The notes beneath the pieces were generated by a model. That model was not told the DNA's origin. It saw only the letters and a list, made by a program, of their open reading frames with translations, and did not search any database. A stretch of 54,979 nucleotides of DNA from CAYJLB01 sp964370845 (lineage in GTDB: Bacteria; Bacillota; Clostridia; Oscillospirales; Ruminococcaceae). The position numbers were made by a program, and so were the translations under genes. The stretch lies in NCBI GenBank assembly GCA_964370845.1, contig CAYJLB010000010.1:1-54979 (forward strand). The letters run 5' to 3'. This document shows, piece by piece, positions 34,212 to 41,256 of this stretch. How positions within the stretch are numbered: position 1 is the stretch's first letter; the number at the start of each line of letters is the position of its first letter.

Positions 34212-36416
34212 TTAACTAAAATATTTTTCTTTGAACTCTAAAGATGAAATTGGCTTTGAGTGGTAGTACCCTTGAGCAATGTTACAATTTAAGCTCTTTA
34301 AGAAATCAAGTTGGTCCGAAGTTTCTACACCCTCGGCAACTGTGTTCATATTAAGATTGTGGGCTAGTTTTATTATTCCGTCGATTACGAGCTTGCTACT
34401 TTCCTTGTCTTCTTCGCTCACTAAAATAAAGCTTCTATCCAGTTTTAATGTGTCAACTTTAATGCTTTTTAACATTCCAAGGGAAGAATATCCTGTTCCA
34501 AAATCGTCGATTGAAACTTTAAAACCTTCCTCTTTAATTTCATTGAGAAGTTTTTTCATTATGCCTTCATTTTCCGTTACAATTGTTTCGGTAAGCTCAA
34601 TTTCAATATACTTTCTTTCCAGTTTATAGCTATCAACAATTTCAATTATTTCATTTATAAAATTAGGGTTTTTAAAATGCGACCTTGAAAAATTCACTGA
34701 AATTGTAATTAGTTCATGACCGTTTTTCTCCCACGTTTTAAGGGTTTCACAAACTTTTGATAAGATGTATTTATCAAGTTTTGTAATAAATCCATTACTC
34801 TCAAATACAGGTATAAAATCGTTTGGAAAAACCATACTTCCGTCAGGTTTTATCCATCTAACCAACGCTTCCGCACCGCTTAATTCATTGTTATTTATGT
34901 TTATTTTAGGTTGGAAATATGGCACAAATTCTTCATTTTGTAACGCTAATTCCATATCATTTGTGATTTGAGTTTGCTTTAAAATTCTTGTCTTAAACTT
35001 TTCGTCATAATCCCAAATCAAAGTATCTTCAGTTGCTTTTGACATTCCGTGCGCCATTTCAACTTTTGAAACAATGCTATTTACATCTTCGTCATATCGG
35101 TCAAAAATGTATCGTCCGAATTTTAAAACGGTATAGTGGTTTTTAAGCTGTGGAACTTTATTTTTTATATATGCTTCAAATTCATTTATCAATGGTTTAA
35201 CGTCTATTAAAAAGCCGTTTGCCGCAAAAATAATGAACTCGTCCGCTCCTGTACGAGCTAAAATAAAGGAAGATTCACGCTCTTTACAAATATCCGCAAT
35301 GTCTTTAAATGCACAAAGTACGTTGTTTCCTATTTCAAAATCGTACATTTCGTTTATTGCCTTAAAATTATTAATATCCATTTTAATAACTGCCATATTT
35401 TTATAATTGTTAAGCTCAATTGCATTTTTTAGTTCCAGTTTAAATTTAGCAAGGTTTGGAAGCTGTGTTAAATCATCGTAATATGCTTTGTTTTCAATAG
35501 TCTTTTTTGCCGATAAAAAGTAAAATATAAAGTACATAAACCCAGTTATTATACCAATTACAGTCGCTAAAAGCACTGTGGATAGGGTTCTTATATCGGC
35601 AACATACATATATTTGTCAACGGCAAGGAGCAATGTCCAATCGTTTAGCACAAGTGGGGAATAAACTGCCACCATTTCGCGGTTTGAAAGCTTAAAAGTT
35701 AATGTTCCACTTTGTCCCGTTGCTATATTATTTTCAATAATTTCAAAATCCGTGGATTTATTTTCAAATGTTAAGTTTTCCATTTCTTTTTCGGTTAAAA
35801 ATGTAACATTCGTAGTGAAAAAATCTCTGTTTTCACTACTTGTAAAAACTGCATAACCAAACTCTTGAATTTCATTTTCAAGGCTTAATTTAATATCCGC
35901 TAAATCATATTCTGCAAAGACATATCCTTCAATTTTTCCCTCAACATAAATTGGAGTTTGTATCCCCAAAACTTGATTAGAAGTTATTTCGCTTATGTAA
36001 GGTTCAAGGACGTAAACTTCATTATCAATATTTGCATTATCAAAAAAATTCTCACTAAATTCTCGTAATTCACCTGTTTCAGAAATACCTAATAAATTGG
36101 TTCCAACAAAATATATACTATCAAAATTGAATAATTTCTGACGCTTTTGCAAAAAATCTATAACTTGTGCCTCATTAAGTCCGTAATCTTCTAAAGTTGA
36201 AGCCATACTTAGTAGTTCATTTTGTATAGAGTTGAATTCAGTATTTAGTTCTATTTGCTTTTCATTTGCAGCTTCTTGTAAATTAGTTAGTGCAGTTTCT
36301 TCTAATTTCACATCAGATATATACATTAACAACACTAAACTACTAATTGCGATAATAAAAATAATTATTCCGTCAAATAAATTACGTTTAAAATTACTAC
36401 TATCTTTTTTGTTCAT
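34212..36416 (-). CDS. Membrane-bound GGDEF-EAL c-di-GMP phosphodiesterase
   Basis: The 734-residue protein has a membrane helix at about 13-33, an extracytoplasmic Cache-like sensor (about 34-275), a second helix (about 278-302), a GGDEF domain and an EAL domain (about 485-730). The cyclase motif reads GADEF instead of GGDEF, so it is probably inactive or allosteric. The EAL residues look complete: GAEALVRW, ELTETIV, IDDFGTGYSS, LKLDRSFI and VAEGVET. It should therefore degrade c-di-GMP in response to an external cue, opposing the cyclase at 30935. ATG with AAAGGA. Confidence 0.9.
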   Translation of the reverse strand: MNKKDSSNFKRNLFDGIIIFIIAISSLVLLMYISDVKLEETALTNLQEAANEKQIELNTEFNSIQNELLSMASTLEDYGLNEAQVIDFLQKRQKLFNFDSIYFVGTNLLGISETGELREFSENFFDNANIDNEVYVLEPYISEITSNQVLGIQTPIYVEGKIEGYVFAEYDLADIKLSLENEIQEFGYAVFTSSENRDFFTTNVTFLTEKEMENLTFENKSTDFEIIENNIATGQSGTLTFKLSNREMVAVYSPLVLNDWTLLLAVDKYMYVADIRTLSTVLLATVIGIITGFMYFIFYFLSAKKTIENKAYYDDLTQLPNLAKFKLELKNAIELNNYKNMAVIKMDINNFKAINEMYDFEIGNNVLCAFKDIADICKERESSFILARTGADEFIIFAANGFLIDVKPLINEFEAYIKNKVPQLKNHYTVLKFGRYIFDRYDEDVNSIVSKVEMAHGMSKATEDTLIWDYDEKFKTRILKQTQITNDMELALQNEEFVPYFQPKININNNELSGAEALVRWIKPDGSMVFPNDFIPVFESNGFITKLDKYILSKVCETLKTWEKNGHELITISVNFSRSHFKNPNFINEIIEIVDSYKLERKYIEIELTETIVTENEGIMKKLLNEIKEEGFKVSIDDFGTGYSSLGMLKSIKVDTLKLDRSFILVSEEDKESSKLVIDGIIKLAHNLNMNTVAEGVETSDQLDFLKSLNCNIAQGYYHSKPISSLEFKEKYFS

Positions 36417-36475
36417 ATATTAAACCATTCCTTTTGCACAACACACTGTTAAAAATTTATTTCATATTTATATTA

Positions 36476-36504
36476 ATAATACAATATTTTCATTATTAAG
36501 TCAA
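36476..36504 (-). promoter_or_regulatory. Promoter of the GGDEF-EAL gene
   Basis: TTGACT (36499-36504) and TATTAT (36476-36481) on the minus strand with a 17-base spacer. Confidence 0.75.
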
Positions 36505-36561
36505 TGTTTTATCAAGTAATATTAAATTAATTTTATGTTAACAGATGATTTTTATACTTTA

Positions 36562-36590
36562 TTGACATATTTAGTAAATTATAGTAAAAT
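36562..36590 (+). promoter_or_regulatory. Promoter of the ABC transporter gene
   Basis: Consensus TTGACA (36562-36567) and TAAAAT (36585-36590) with a 17-base spacer. Confidence 0.8.
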
Positions 36591-36631
36591 TATTATACAA
36601 AAAGATGAATTTGAGAGGGAATAAAAATTTA

Positions 36632-38383
36632 ATGAAAAATAAAAAAAATGTAAACGGAAAAACCATAAAGAGGTTCATTTCTTACTATAAACCTCACAGA
36701 AAGCTGTTTTTTCTCGATATGACTTGTGCCTTTTTTGTGGCAATGTTAGGGCTAGTTTTTCCACTTATTACAAGGCGAATTATGAACAGCACTATCCCCC
36801 AGGGGAATATTCGTGAACTTGCTTTTCTTGCGGTTTTGCTTATTTGTATTTACTTTGCTATTGCAATGCTTAACTACTTTATAAATTATCAAGGGCATAT
36901 GATGGGTGTGCGGATTGAGGCGGATATTCGTGAGGATTTGTTTGCTCATTTACAAAAACTTTCTTTCAAATATTATGACAACAATCGCACGGGGCAGATT
37001 ATGTCGAAAATTCTTACCGACCTTTTTGATATTACTGAGCTTGCACATCACGGACCTGAGGATATATTTATTTCTGTTGTAATGTTCTTTGGCTCGTCAA
37101 TAATTTTGTTTAGTATTGAGTGGCGACTTACACTTTGTATCTTGCTATTTTTACCTTTAATCGCTTGGTTCGCTATGACAAAAAGAAAGAAAATGAAAAA
37201 GGCTTTCACCGAAGTAAGGGTTCAAATTGCTGACGTTAATGCTCAAGTTGAAAATAGTATTAGCGGTATTCGTGTGGTTCAATCGTTCACAAATGAAGAT
37301 TATGAAACTGAAAAATTTATTAAAGGAAACAGTTTTTTCAAGCTTGCAAAAAAAGCCGCTTACAGTGCAATGGGATTTTTTATGGCAGGAATGGGCTTTT
37401 TAACTAACTGTGCAAATGCTTTAGTTTTAATAGTTGGTGGAATTTGCGTTTATTATCAAACTATGGCTATGGAAGATTTAGTTACTTTCTTGTTATTTAT
37501 AAACATTATTATTCAGCCAATTCAAAGGCTTACTAACTTTACTCAACAATTTGAGCAAGGAATGAGTGGGTTTAACCGTTTTCTTGAAATTATGGACACT
37601 GATATAGAAATTAAGGACAGCAAAAATGCTAAGACTTTAAAAAATATTAAAGGTGACATTGAATTTTCTGATGTAACTTTTAAATATAACGACGAAGAAG
37701 ATGTGCTAAACAACATTTCCTTGAAAATTCCAGCTGGAAAAACTGTTGCTTTAGTTGGACCGTCGGGTGGGGGAAAGACCACACTTTGTCAGCTTATACC
37801 AAGGTTTTATGATTGTGTAAGCGGAAATATTACCCTTGACGGAATAAATATCAAAGATGTAAAATTAAACAGCCTTAGAAAAGAAATCGGCATAGTACAG
37901 CAAGACGTTTTCCTTTTCACAGGCACAATTAAAGAAAATATTATGTACGGAAAAGTTGACGCTAGTGAGGAGGAAATTATTACTGCCGCTAAACAGGCGA
38001 AAGTGCACGAATTTATAATGAGTTGTCCTCAAGGCTATGAAACCAACATCGGGGAAAAGGGGATTAGGCTTTCAGGTGGGCAAAAACAAAGGCTTAGTAT
38101 TGCGAGGGCATTCCTTAAAAATCCGCCAATTTTGATTTTGGACGAGGCTACTTCCGCCCTTGATAATCAAACTGAAAGAGCTGTACAAGAGTCATTGCAA
38201 GAACTTTCTAGGGGGAGAACTACTCTTGTGATTGCACACAGGTTGTCCACTATAAAAAATGCTGATGAGATTATTGTTCTTACAGCTAGTGGAGTGAGCG
38301 AACAAGGCTCTCACGAGGAATTATACAGCCTTGGAGGAATTTACAAAGGGCTTTATGACGCACAATTTAAAGATAATGATTAA
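36632..38383 (+). CDS. ABC exporter, fused permease-ATPase (MsbA/MDR type)
   Basis: The N-terminal ABC transmembrane domain has six helices (about residues 25-310). The ATPase domain follows with Walker A GPSGGGKTT, signature LSGGQKQRLS, Walker B ILILDEAT and the H-loop IAHR. One half-transporter is encoded, so it acts as a homodimer or pairs with a partner elsewhere. The ATG at 36632 (583 aa) follows GAGAGGGA and is preferred over the ATG at 36605, which has no such site. Substrate unknown (lipid, drug or peptide). It is 16 bp from the next gene, forming an operon. Confidence 0.9.
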   Translation: MKNKKNVNGKTIKRFISYYKPHRKLFFLDMTCAFFVAMLGLVFPLITRRIMNSTIPQGNIRELAFLAVLLICIYFAIAMLNYFINYQGHMMGVRIEADIREDLFAHLQKLSFKYYDNNRTGQIMSKILTDLFDITELAHHGPEDIFISVVMFFGSSIILFSIEWRLTLCILLFLPLIAWFAMTKRKKMKKAFTEVRVQIADVNAQVENSISGIRVVQSFTNEDYETEKFIKGNSFFKLAKKAAYSAMGFFMAGMGFLTNCANALVLIVGGICVYYQTMAMEDLVTFLLFINIIIQPIQRLTNFTQQFEQGMSGFNRFLEIMDTDIEIKDSKNAKTLKNIKGDIEFSDVTFKYNDEEDVLNNISLKIPAGKTVALVGPSGGGKTTLCQLIPRFYDCVSGNITLDGINIKDVKLNSLRKEIGIVQQDVFLFTGTIKENIMYGKVDASEEEIITAAKQAKVHEFIMSCPQGYETNIGEKGIRLSGGQKQRLSIARAFLKNPPILILDEATSALDNQTERAVQESLQELSRGRTTLVIAHRLSTIKNADEIIVLTASGVSEQGSHEELYSLGGIYKGLYDAQFKDND

Positions 38384-38399
38384 AATCTAGGGGGATAAA

Positions 38400-39098
38400 A
38401 TGAATATTACTGCTGCTATAATGTTATTTTCACTTTTTGCTTTAATTTATAATTTAATTATTGAAATTTTTACAATTTTGCTTCGACTTACGGGGCTTAC
38501 ATACGAAAAGGCTCATTTTCAGGTAATTTCTATGCTCACAAGTTGTGGTTTTACTACACAGGATAGTGAGGCAATTACTTCCTCTAAAGTACGCCGAAGA
38601 ATTGCAAAACTTACTATAATTTTCGGTTATTTATTCACTGTAATAATTATGTCTTGTGTTGTAAATATCTTTTTATCCCTTAGCAATTCGGAAATTCAGG
38701 ATATGTGGGGAGCAGTAATTGTTGGTGTTATTTCAATTTCTTTATTATTAATTTTTAATCGTTCAAGGTTTGTTAGAAAGTTTATTGACAAAAAAATTGA
38801 AACTATTGGCAAAAAAATAATGTTTGGGAAAAACGTTAATCAAATTGTGCTTATTGACATTTACGAGGAGAATGTAATGGCGGAAATTAGTCTTGCTAAG
38901 CTTCCTGAGGGTTTGGTAGATGTTAAGCTTAAGGATTCAAGGCTTAAAGAAGATTATAAAATTCAGCTTATTATTTTAAAGCGAAAAGGTGTATCAAAGA
39001 GCATTTTAAACGGTGAAGAAATTCTTGAGCAAGATGATATTATTGTTGTTTTTGGAAATTACACAAATATAAAATTATTGTTTACCACTAAGGTTTAG
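38400..39098 (+). CDS. Membrane protein with TrkA-C (RCK_C) domain
   Basis: The 232-residue protein has an N-terminal membrane helix (about 3-25), a loop with AHFQVISMLTSCGFTTQDSE that resembles a Trk-type pore-filter segment, two more helices (about 65-90 and 100-120), and a C-terminal TrkA-C domain (about 145-230, ending DDIIVVFGNYTNI). RCK_C domains bind nucleotides or ions and gate cation transport. A role in ion homeostasis is inferred; no transporter partner is adjacent. AGGGGG precedes the ATG. Confidence 0.7.
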   Translation: MNITAAIMLFSLFALIYNLIIEIFTILLRLTGLTYEKAHFQVISMLTSCGFTTQDSEAITSSKVRRRIAKLTIIFGYLFTVIIMSCVVNIFLSLSNSEIQDMWGAVIVGVISISLLLIFNRSRFVRKFIDKKIETIGKKIMFGKNVNQIVLIDIYEENVMAEISLAKLPEGLVDVKLKDSRLKEDYKIQLIILKRKGVSKSILNGEEILEQDDIIVVFGNYTNIKLLFTTKV

Positions 39099-39103
39099 GA
39101 AAA

Positions 39104-39147
39104 GGGTGTAACGAAACATATTTTTAGTTTCGTCACACCCTTTTTTT
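39104..39147 (+). terminator. Terminator of the ABC/TrkA-C operon
   Basis: GGGTGTAACGAAAC (39104-39117) pairs with GTTTCGTCACACCC (39127-39140), followed by seven T. Confidence 0.9.
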
Positions 39148-39176
39148 GTTGCTAAAATTTTATTTTGTAGATTATT

Positions 39177-39276
39177 NNNNNNNNNNNNNNNNNNNNNNNN
39201 NNNNNNNNNNNNNNNNNNNNNNNNNNNNNNNNNNNNNNNNNNNNNNNNNNNNNNNNNNNNNNNNNNNNNNNNNNNN
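39177..39276. other. Assembly gap of 100 N
   Basis: Exactly 100 N, a conventional scaffold gap of unknown true length. It directly abuts a REP hairpin at 39277, so repeats probably caused the break. Confidence 0.98.
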
Positions 39277-39614
39277 CGGGAGGGCGTGGAAACCCTCCCC
39301 TACAATATTCGACCTCGCAGAAACAAAATTATCCTCTTGTGCTTTATACAGTGCGGGCATGGATGCAACGTCACGTTGCCCGAAACTTTTAGTTTGTGTG
39401 ACAAACGGCAAGAGCAGAGCCCTTGCCCTACAATTGTGATTACGGACGACCACAGGTCGCCCCTACAACAAAATCCGACCTTTCATTCGATAACGGGAGG
39501 GCGTGGAAGCCCTCCCCTACAATATTCGACCAAAATATGCTCTTGAAAAATCGCGTGAACTATCTCGCCTCATTTATCAAATTATAGCGTGTCTGCCCGC
39601 GGGGGCTTCCCCGC
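39277..39614. repeat. Cluster of REP hairpins and stop-adjacent units
   Basis: In order: REP 39277-39303 (GGGAGGG class), stop-adjacent-type unit 39311-39382, REP 39406-39431 (GGCAAG class), REP 39443-39466 (GGACGACC class), REP 39494-39520 (GGGAGGG class), and unit 39529-39614 ending in GCGGGG-GCTT-CCCCGC (39599-39614), which runs into the coding end of the S1-domain gene. All four REPs have the GTAG head on the minus strand. Apart from that coding overlap the stretch holds no gene. Confidence 0.85.
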
Positions 39615-40532
39615 AAGGATTGTTTCTATTTGTTTTGTTGCACCAGGTGGGGAATATGTCCACTTTTCAATATTTTCACCATTCTCGTAATATTCCATAT
39701 CACAAAGCTCGTTTTTCTCGTCAAAAACATCTACTATAATAAGCTTTACTTTCATTTTTTCTGGGATTAATGCTTTTATGTAACAGCTTGCTCTTTGACC
39801 AACTTTCACATTGTCACGAAGCTCGGCAAGTCCAGCTAGGTTTGGCGATAATTCAATGAAAATTCCATAATCTTCAACGGAACGAACTATTCCGCTCACC
39901 GTTTCGCCAATGTTAAACTTACTTGCATTTTCCTCCCAAGTGCCAAGTAGCTCTTTATGTGTGAGGAAAATTTTCCCGTTGCTTTTTGATAAAACCACAG
40001 CTTTTATGTCTTGCCCTACCCAAAATCTATCTTTAGGGTGGGAAATTCTCGAAACGGAAATCATATCGATTGGAATTAATGATGGAATTCCACAGCCTAT
40101 GTCAACAAAACAACCAAACTGCTCTAAATGGGTGACTTTTGCATTTATGACAAGTCCTTTTGTAAAGTTTGAAATATAATTTGCGTAACATTCTTTTTGG
40201 GCTTCTTTTCTTGATAGAATTACTATAGCTCGCCCTTTTTCGTCATTTTTTATCTCCAAAATCTTGAAGCAAACGGGCTTATTTACCTTTGAAATTAAGG
40301 CTATATCTCGTGTTGTGCCCTCTTTTATTCCTATTGCACCTTCTTCACGGGGGATAATTCCTCTTATTCCGTTAATGTCGAGAATTAAATTGTGGTCGCT
40401 GTCACAAATTAGCACTTTTTCCTCTAGAATTTGCCCTTTTAACATTGCCATTTCCATTGAGGAGATGGAGGATAAATAGCTTTTATTTTCTTTCCTATCT
40501 ATCAAAAACCCTTCCGGATAATAATTATTCAT
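39582..40532 (-). CDS. S1-domain RNA-binding protein
   Basis: Several OB-fold S1-type repeats are visible, the clearest being GLVINAKVTHLEQFGCFVDI and VSGIVRSVEDYGIFIEL, in a 316-residue soluble protein like the short S1 homologues of Firmicutes. It likely binds mRNA or ribosomes. The ATG at 40532, nine bases after AGGAAAGGA, is preferred to in-frame starts at 40541 and 40577. The last 11 residues (LAGKPPRADTL) are encoded by an inserted palindromic unit, so the native C-terminus has been altered. Confidence 0.75.
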   Translation of the reverse strand: MNNYYPEGFLIDRKENKSYLSSISSMEMAMLKGQILEEKVLICDSDHNLILDINGIRGIIPREEGAIGIKEGTTRDIALISKVNKPVCFKILEIKNDEKGRAIVILSRKEAQKECYANYISNFTKGLVINAKVTHLEQFGCFVDIGCGIPSLIPIDMISVSRISHPKDRFWVGQDIKAVVLSKSNGKIFLTHKELLGTWEENASKFNIGETVSGIVRSVEDYGIFIELSPNLAGLAELRDNVKVGQRASCYIKALIPEKMKVKLIIVDVFDEKNELCDMEYYENGENIEKWTYSPPGATKQIETILAGKPPRADTL

Positions 40533-40566
40533 CAAAACCATTCCTTTCCTGCTTTTTTCTAAAATT

Positions 40567-40606
40567 AAACCTCTCATAAATTACTATTTAATATTATGAA
40601 AGGTTT
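40567..40606. terminator. Possible terminator or attenuator upstream of the S1 gene
   Basis: AAACCTCTCATAA (40567-40579) pairs with TTATGAAAGGTTT (40594-40606) with one mismatch. T-rich sequence follows strongly on the plus strand and weakly on the minus strand, where the neighbouring genes lie. Confidence 0.35.
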
Positions 40607-40622
40607 TTATTTTTTAGAATGA

Positions 40623-41006
40623 TTATGATTTAATTTTAAGCCCGTGATAACAAGTTAAGGTGTGGTTTACTTTTGTTAGCAATTCATTTTTGCAAATAAT
40701 TTCAATTGTTGCTGTGGAAAAATTGTTTGCCCTTTTATTTTTTTTTGAGGAAAAATCGCTGTCTATCCCGTTAAAAGTTGTGTAGGCAAACAAACTTTCT
40801 GTCCCAGAAGAAGCTGCTCCGTAGGGATTTAAACCGCCTAGAATTATATTTCCTGGCTGAAATAAAAAGGTTTTATTATTCTCATTTTGCATTTTTTTTG
40901 ATTTAATTGTAATTTCTTTTATGTCTTTTACATTGTTTTTTACTGCACGAGCTGCCATTTCTGCACTTTCGATACTGTCGAATTCCGCTGTAATTTTTCT
41001 ATACAT
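40623..41006 (-). CDS. Hypothetical protein (127 aa)
   Basis: I do not recognise the family. It begins MYRKITAEFDSIESAEMAAR, a beta-alpha start like small proteins that bind through a ferredoxin-type fold, has a Gly/Asn-rich centre (ILGGLNPYGAASSG) and a second beta-alpha half (TATIEIICKNELLTKVNH). No signal peptide or membrane segment. ATG at 41006 follows GGAGGG by four bases; that site lies in the arm of an 18-bp hairpin (41007-41056). Confidence 0.6.
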   Translation of the reverse strand: MYRKITAEFDSIESAEMAARAVKNNVKDIKEITIKSKKMQNENNKTFLFQPGNIILGGLNPYGAASSGTESLFAYTTFNGIDSDFSSKKNKRANNFSTATIEIICKNELLTKVNHTLTCYHGLKIKS

Positions 41007-41056
41007 AAAACCCTCCAAATACTATCTTTTTACAGTTTTAGTATTTGGAGGGTTTT
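41007..41056 (-). promoter_or_regulatory. Hairpin sequestering the ribosome binding site
   Basis: Perfect 18-bp arms (41007-41024 and 41039-41056) with a 14-base loop. On the minus-strand transcript the 3' arm contains GGAGGG and ends directly at the AUG of the 127-residue protein. Folded, it would block translation. No U-run follows on that strand, which argues against a plain terminator. Confidence 0.6.
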
Positions 41057-41082
41057 AGTTTTTATTCAGTTTTTTTAAGAAA

Positions 41083-41256
41083 TTAACCTAAAGAATATTG
41101 AAGATTTTCGTAAATTACCAAAGTTCCTTCGAAAATTTCAAGAGGAAGTAGTGCGAGTGCCACTAAAATTGTGTCTTTTTCGCTGTTTTCATCAGTTTGC
41201 CTTAAAGTTGCGTAGTCACCAGCTATTTTTTCAACAAAATAATTTTTAGTTTCCAT
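41083..41256 (-). CDS. Small DUF3006-like protein (57 aa)
   Basis: This short gene begins METKNYFVEKIAGDYATLR and contains LVALALLPLEIFEGTLVIYE, the pattern of DUF3006-type small beta-barrel proteins. Its ATG overlaps the TAA stop of the YfhO gene by one base (TAATG), a sign of translational coupling, and the frame is closed by TAA at 41083. Function unknown. Confidence 0.6.
   Translation of the reverse strand: METKNYFVEKIAGDYATLRQTDENSEKDTILVALALLPLEIFEGTLVIYENLQYSLG

Noticed and set aside
39146..39453. Open frames crossing the N run
   Set aside because: They exist only because N codons are left open; no real sequence supports them.
39277..39614. CRISPR-like array of repeated GC-rich palindromes (also at 45152-45390, 49152-49386 and 53101-53353)
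   Set aside because: Unit lengths, spacings and orientations are irregular, units belong to several families, and no cas genes are near.
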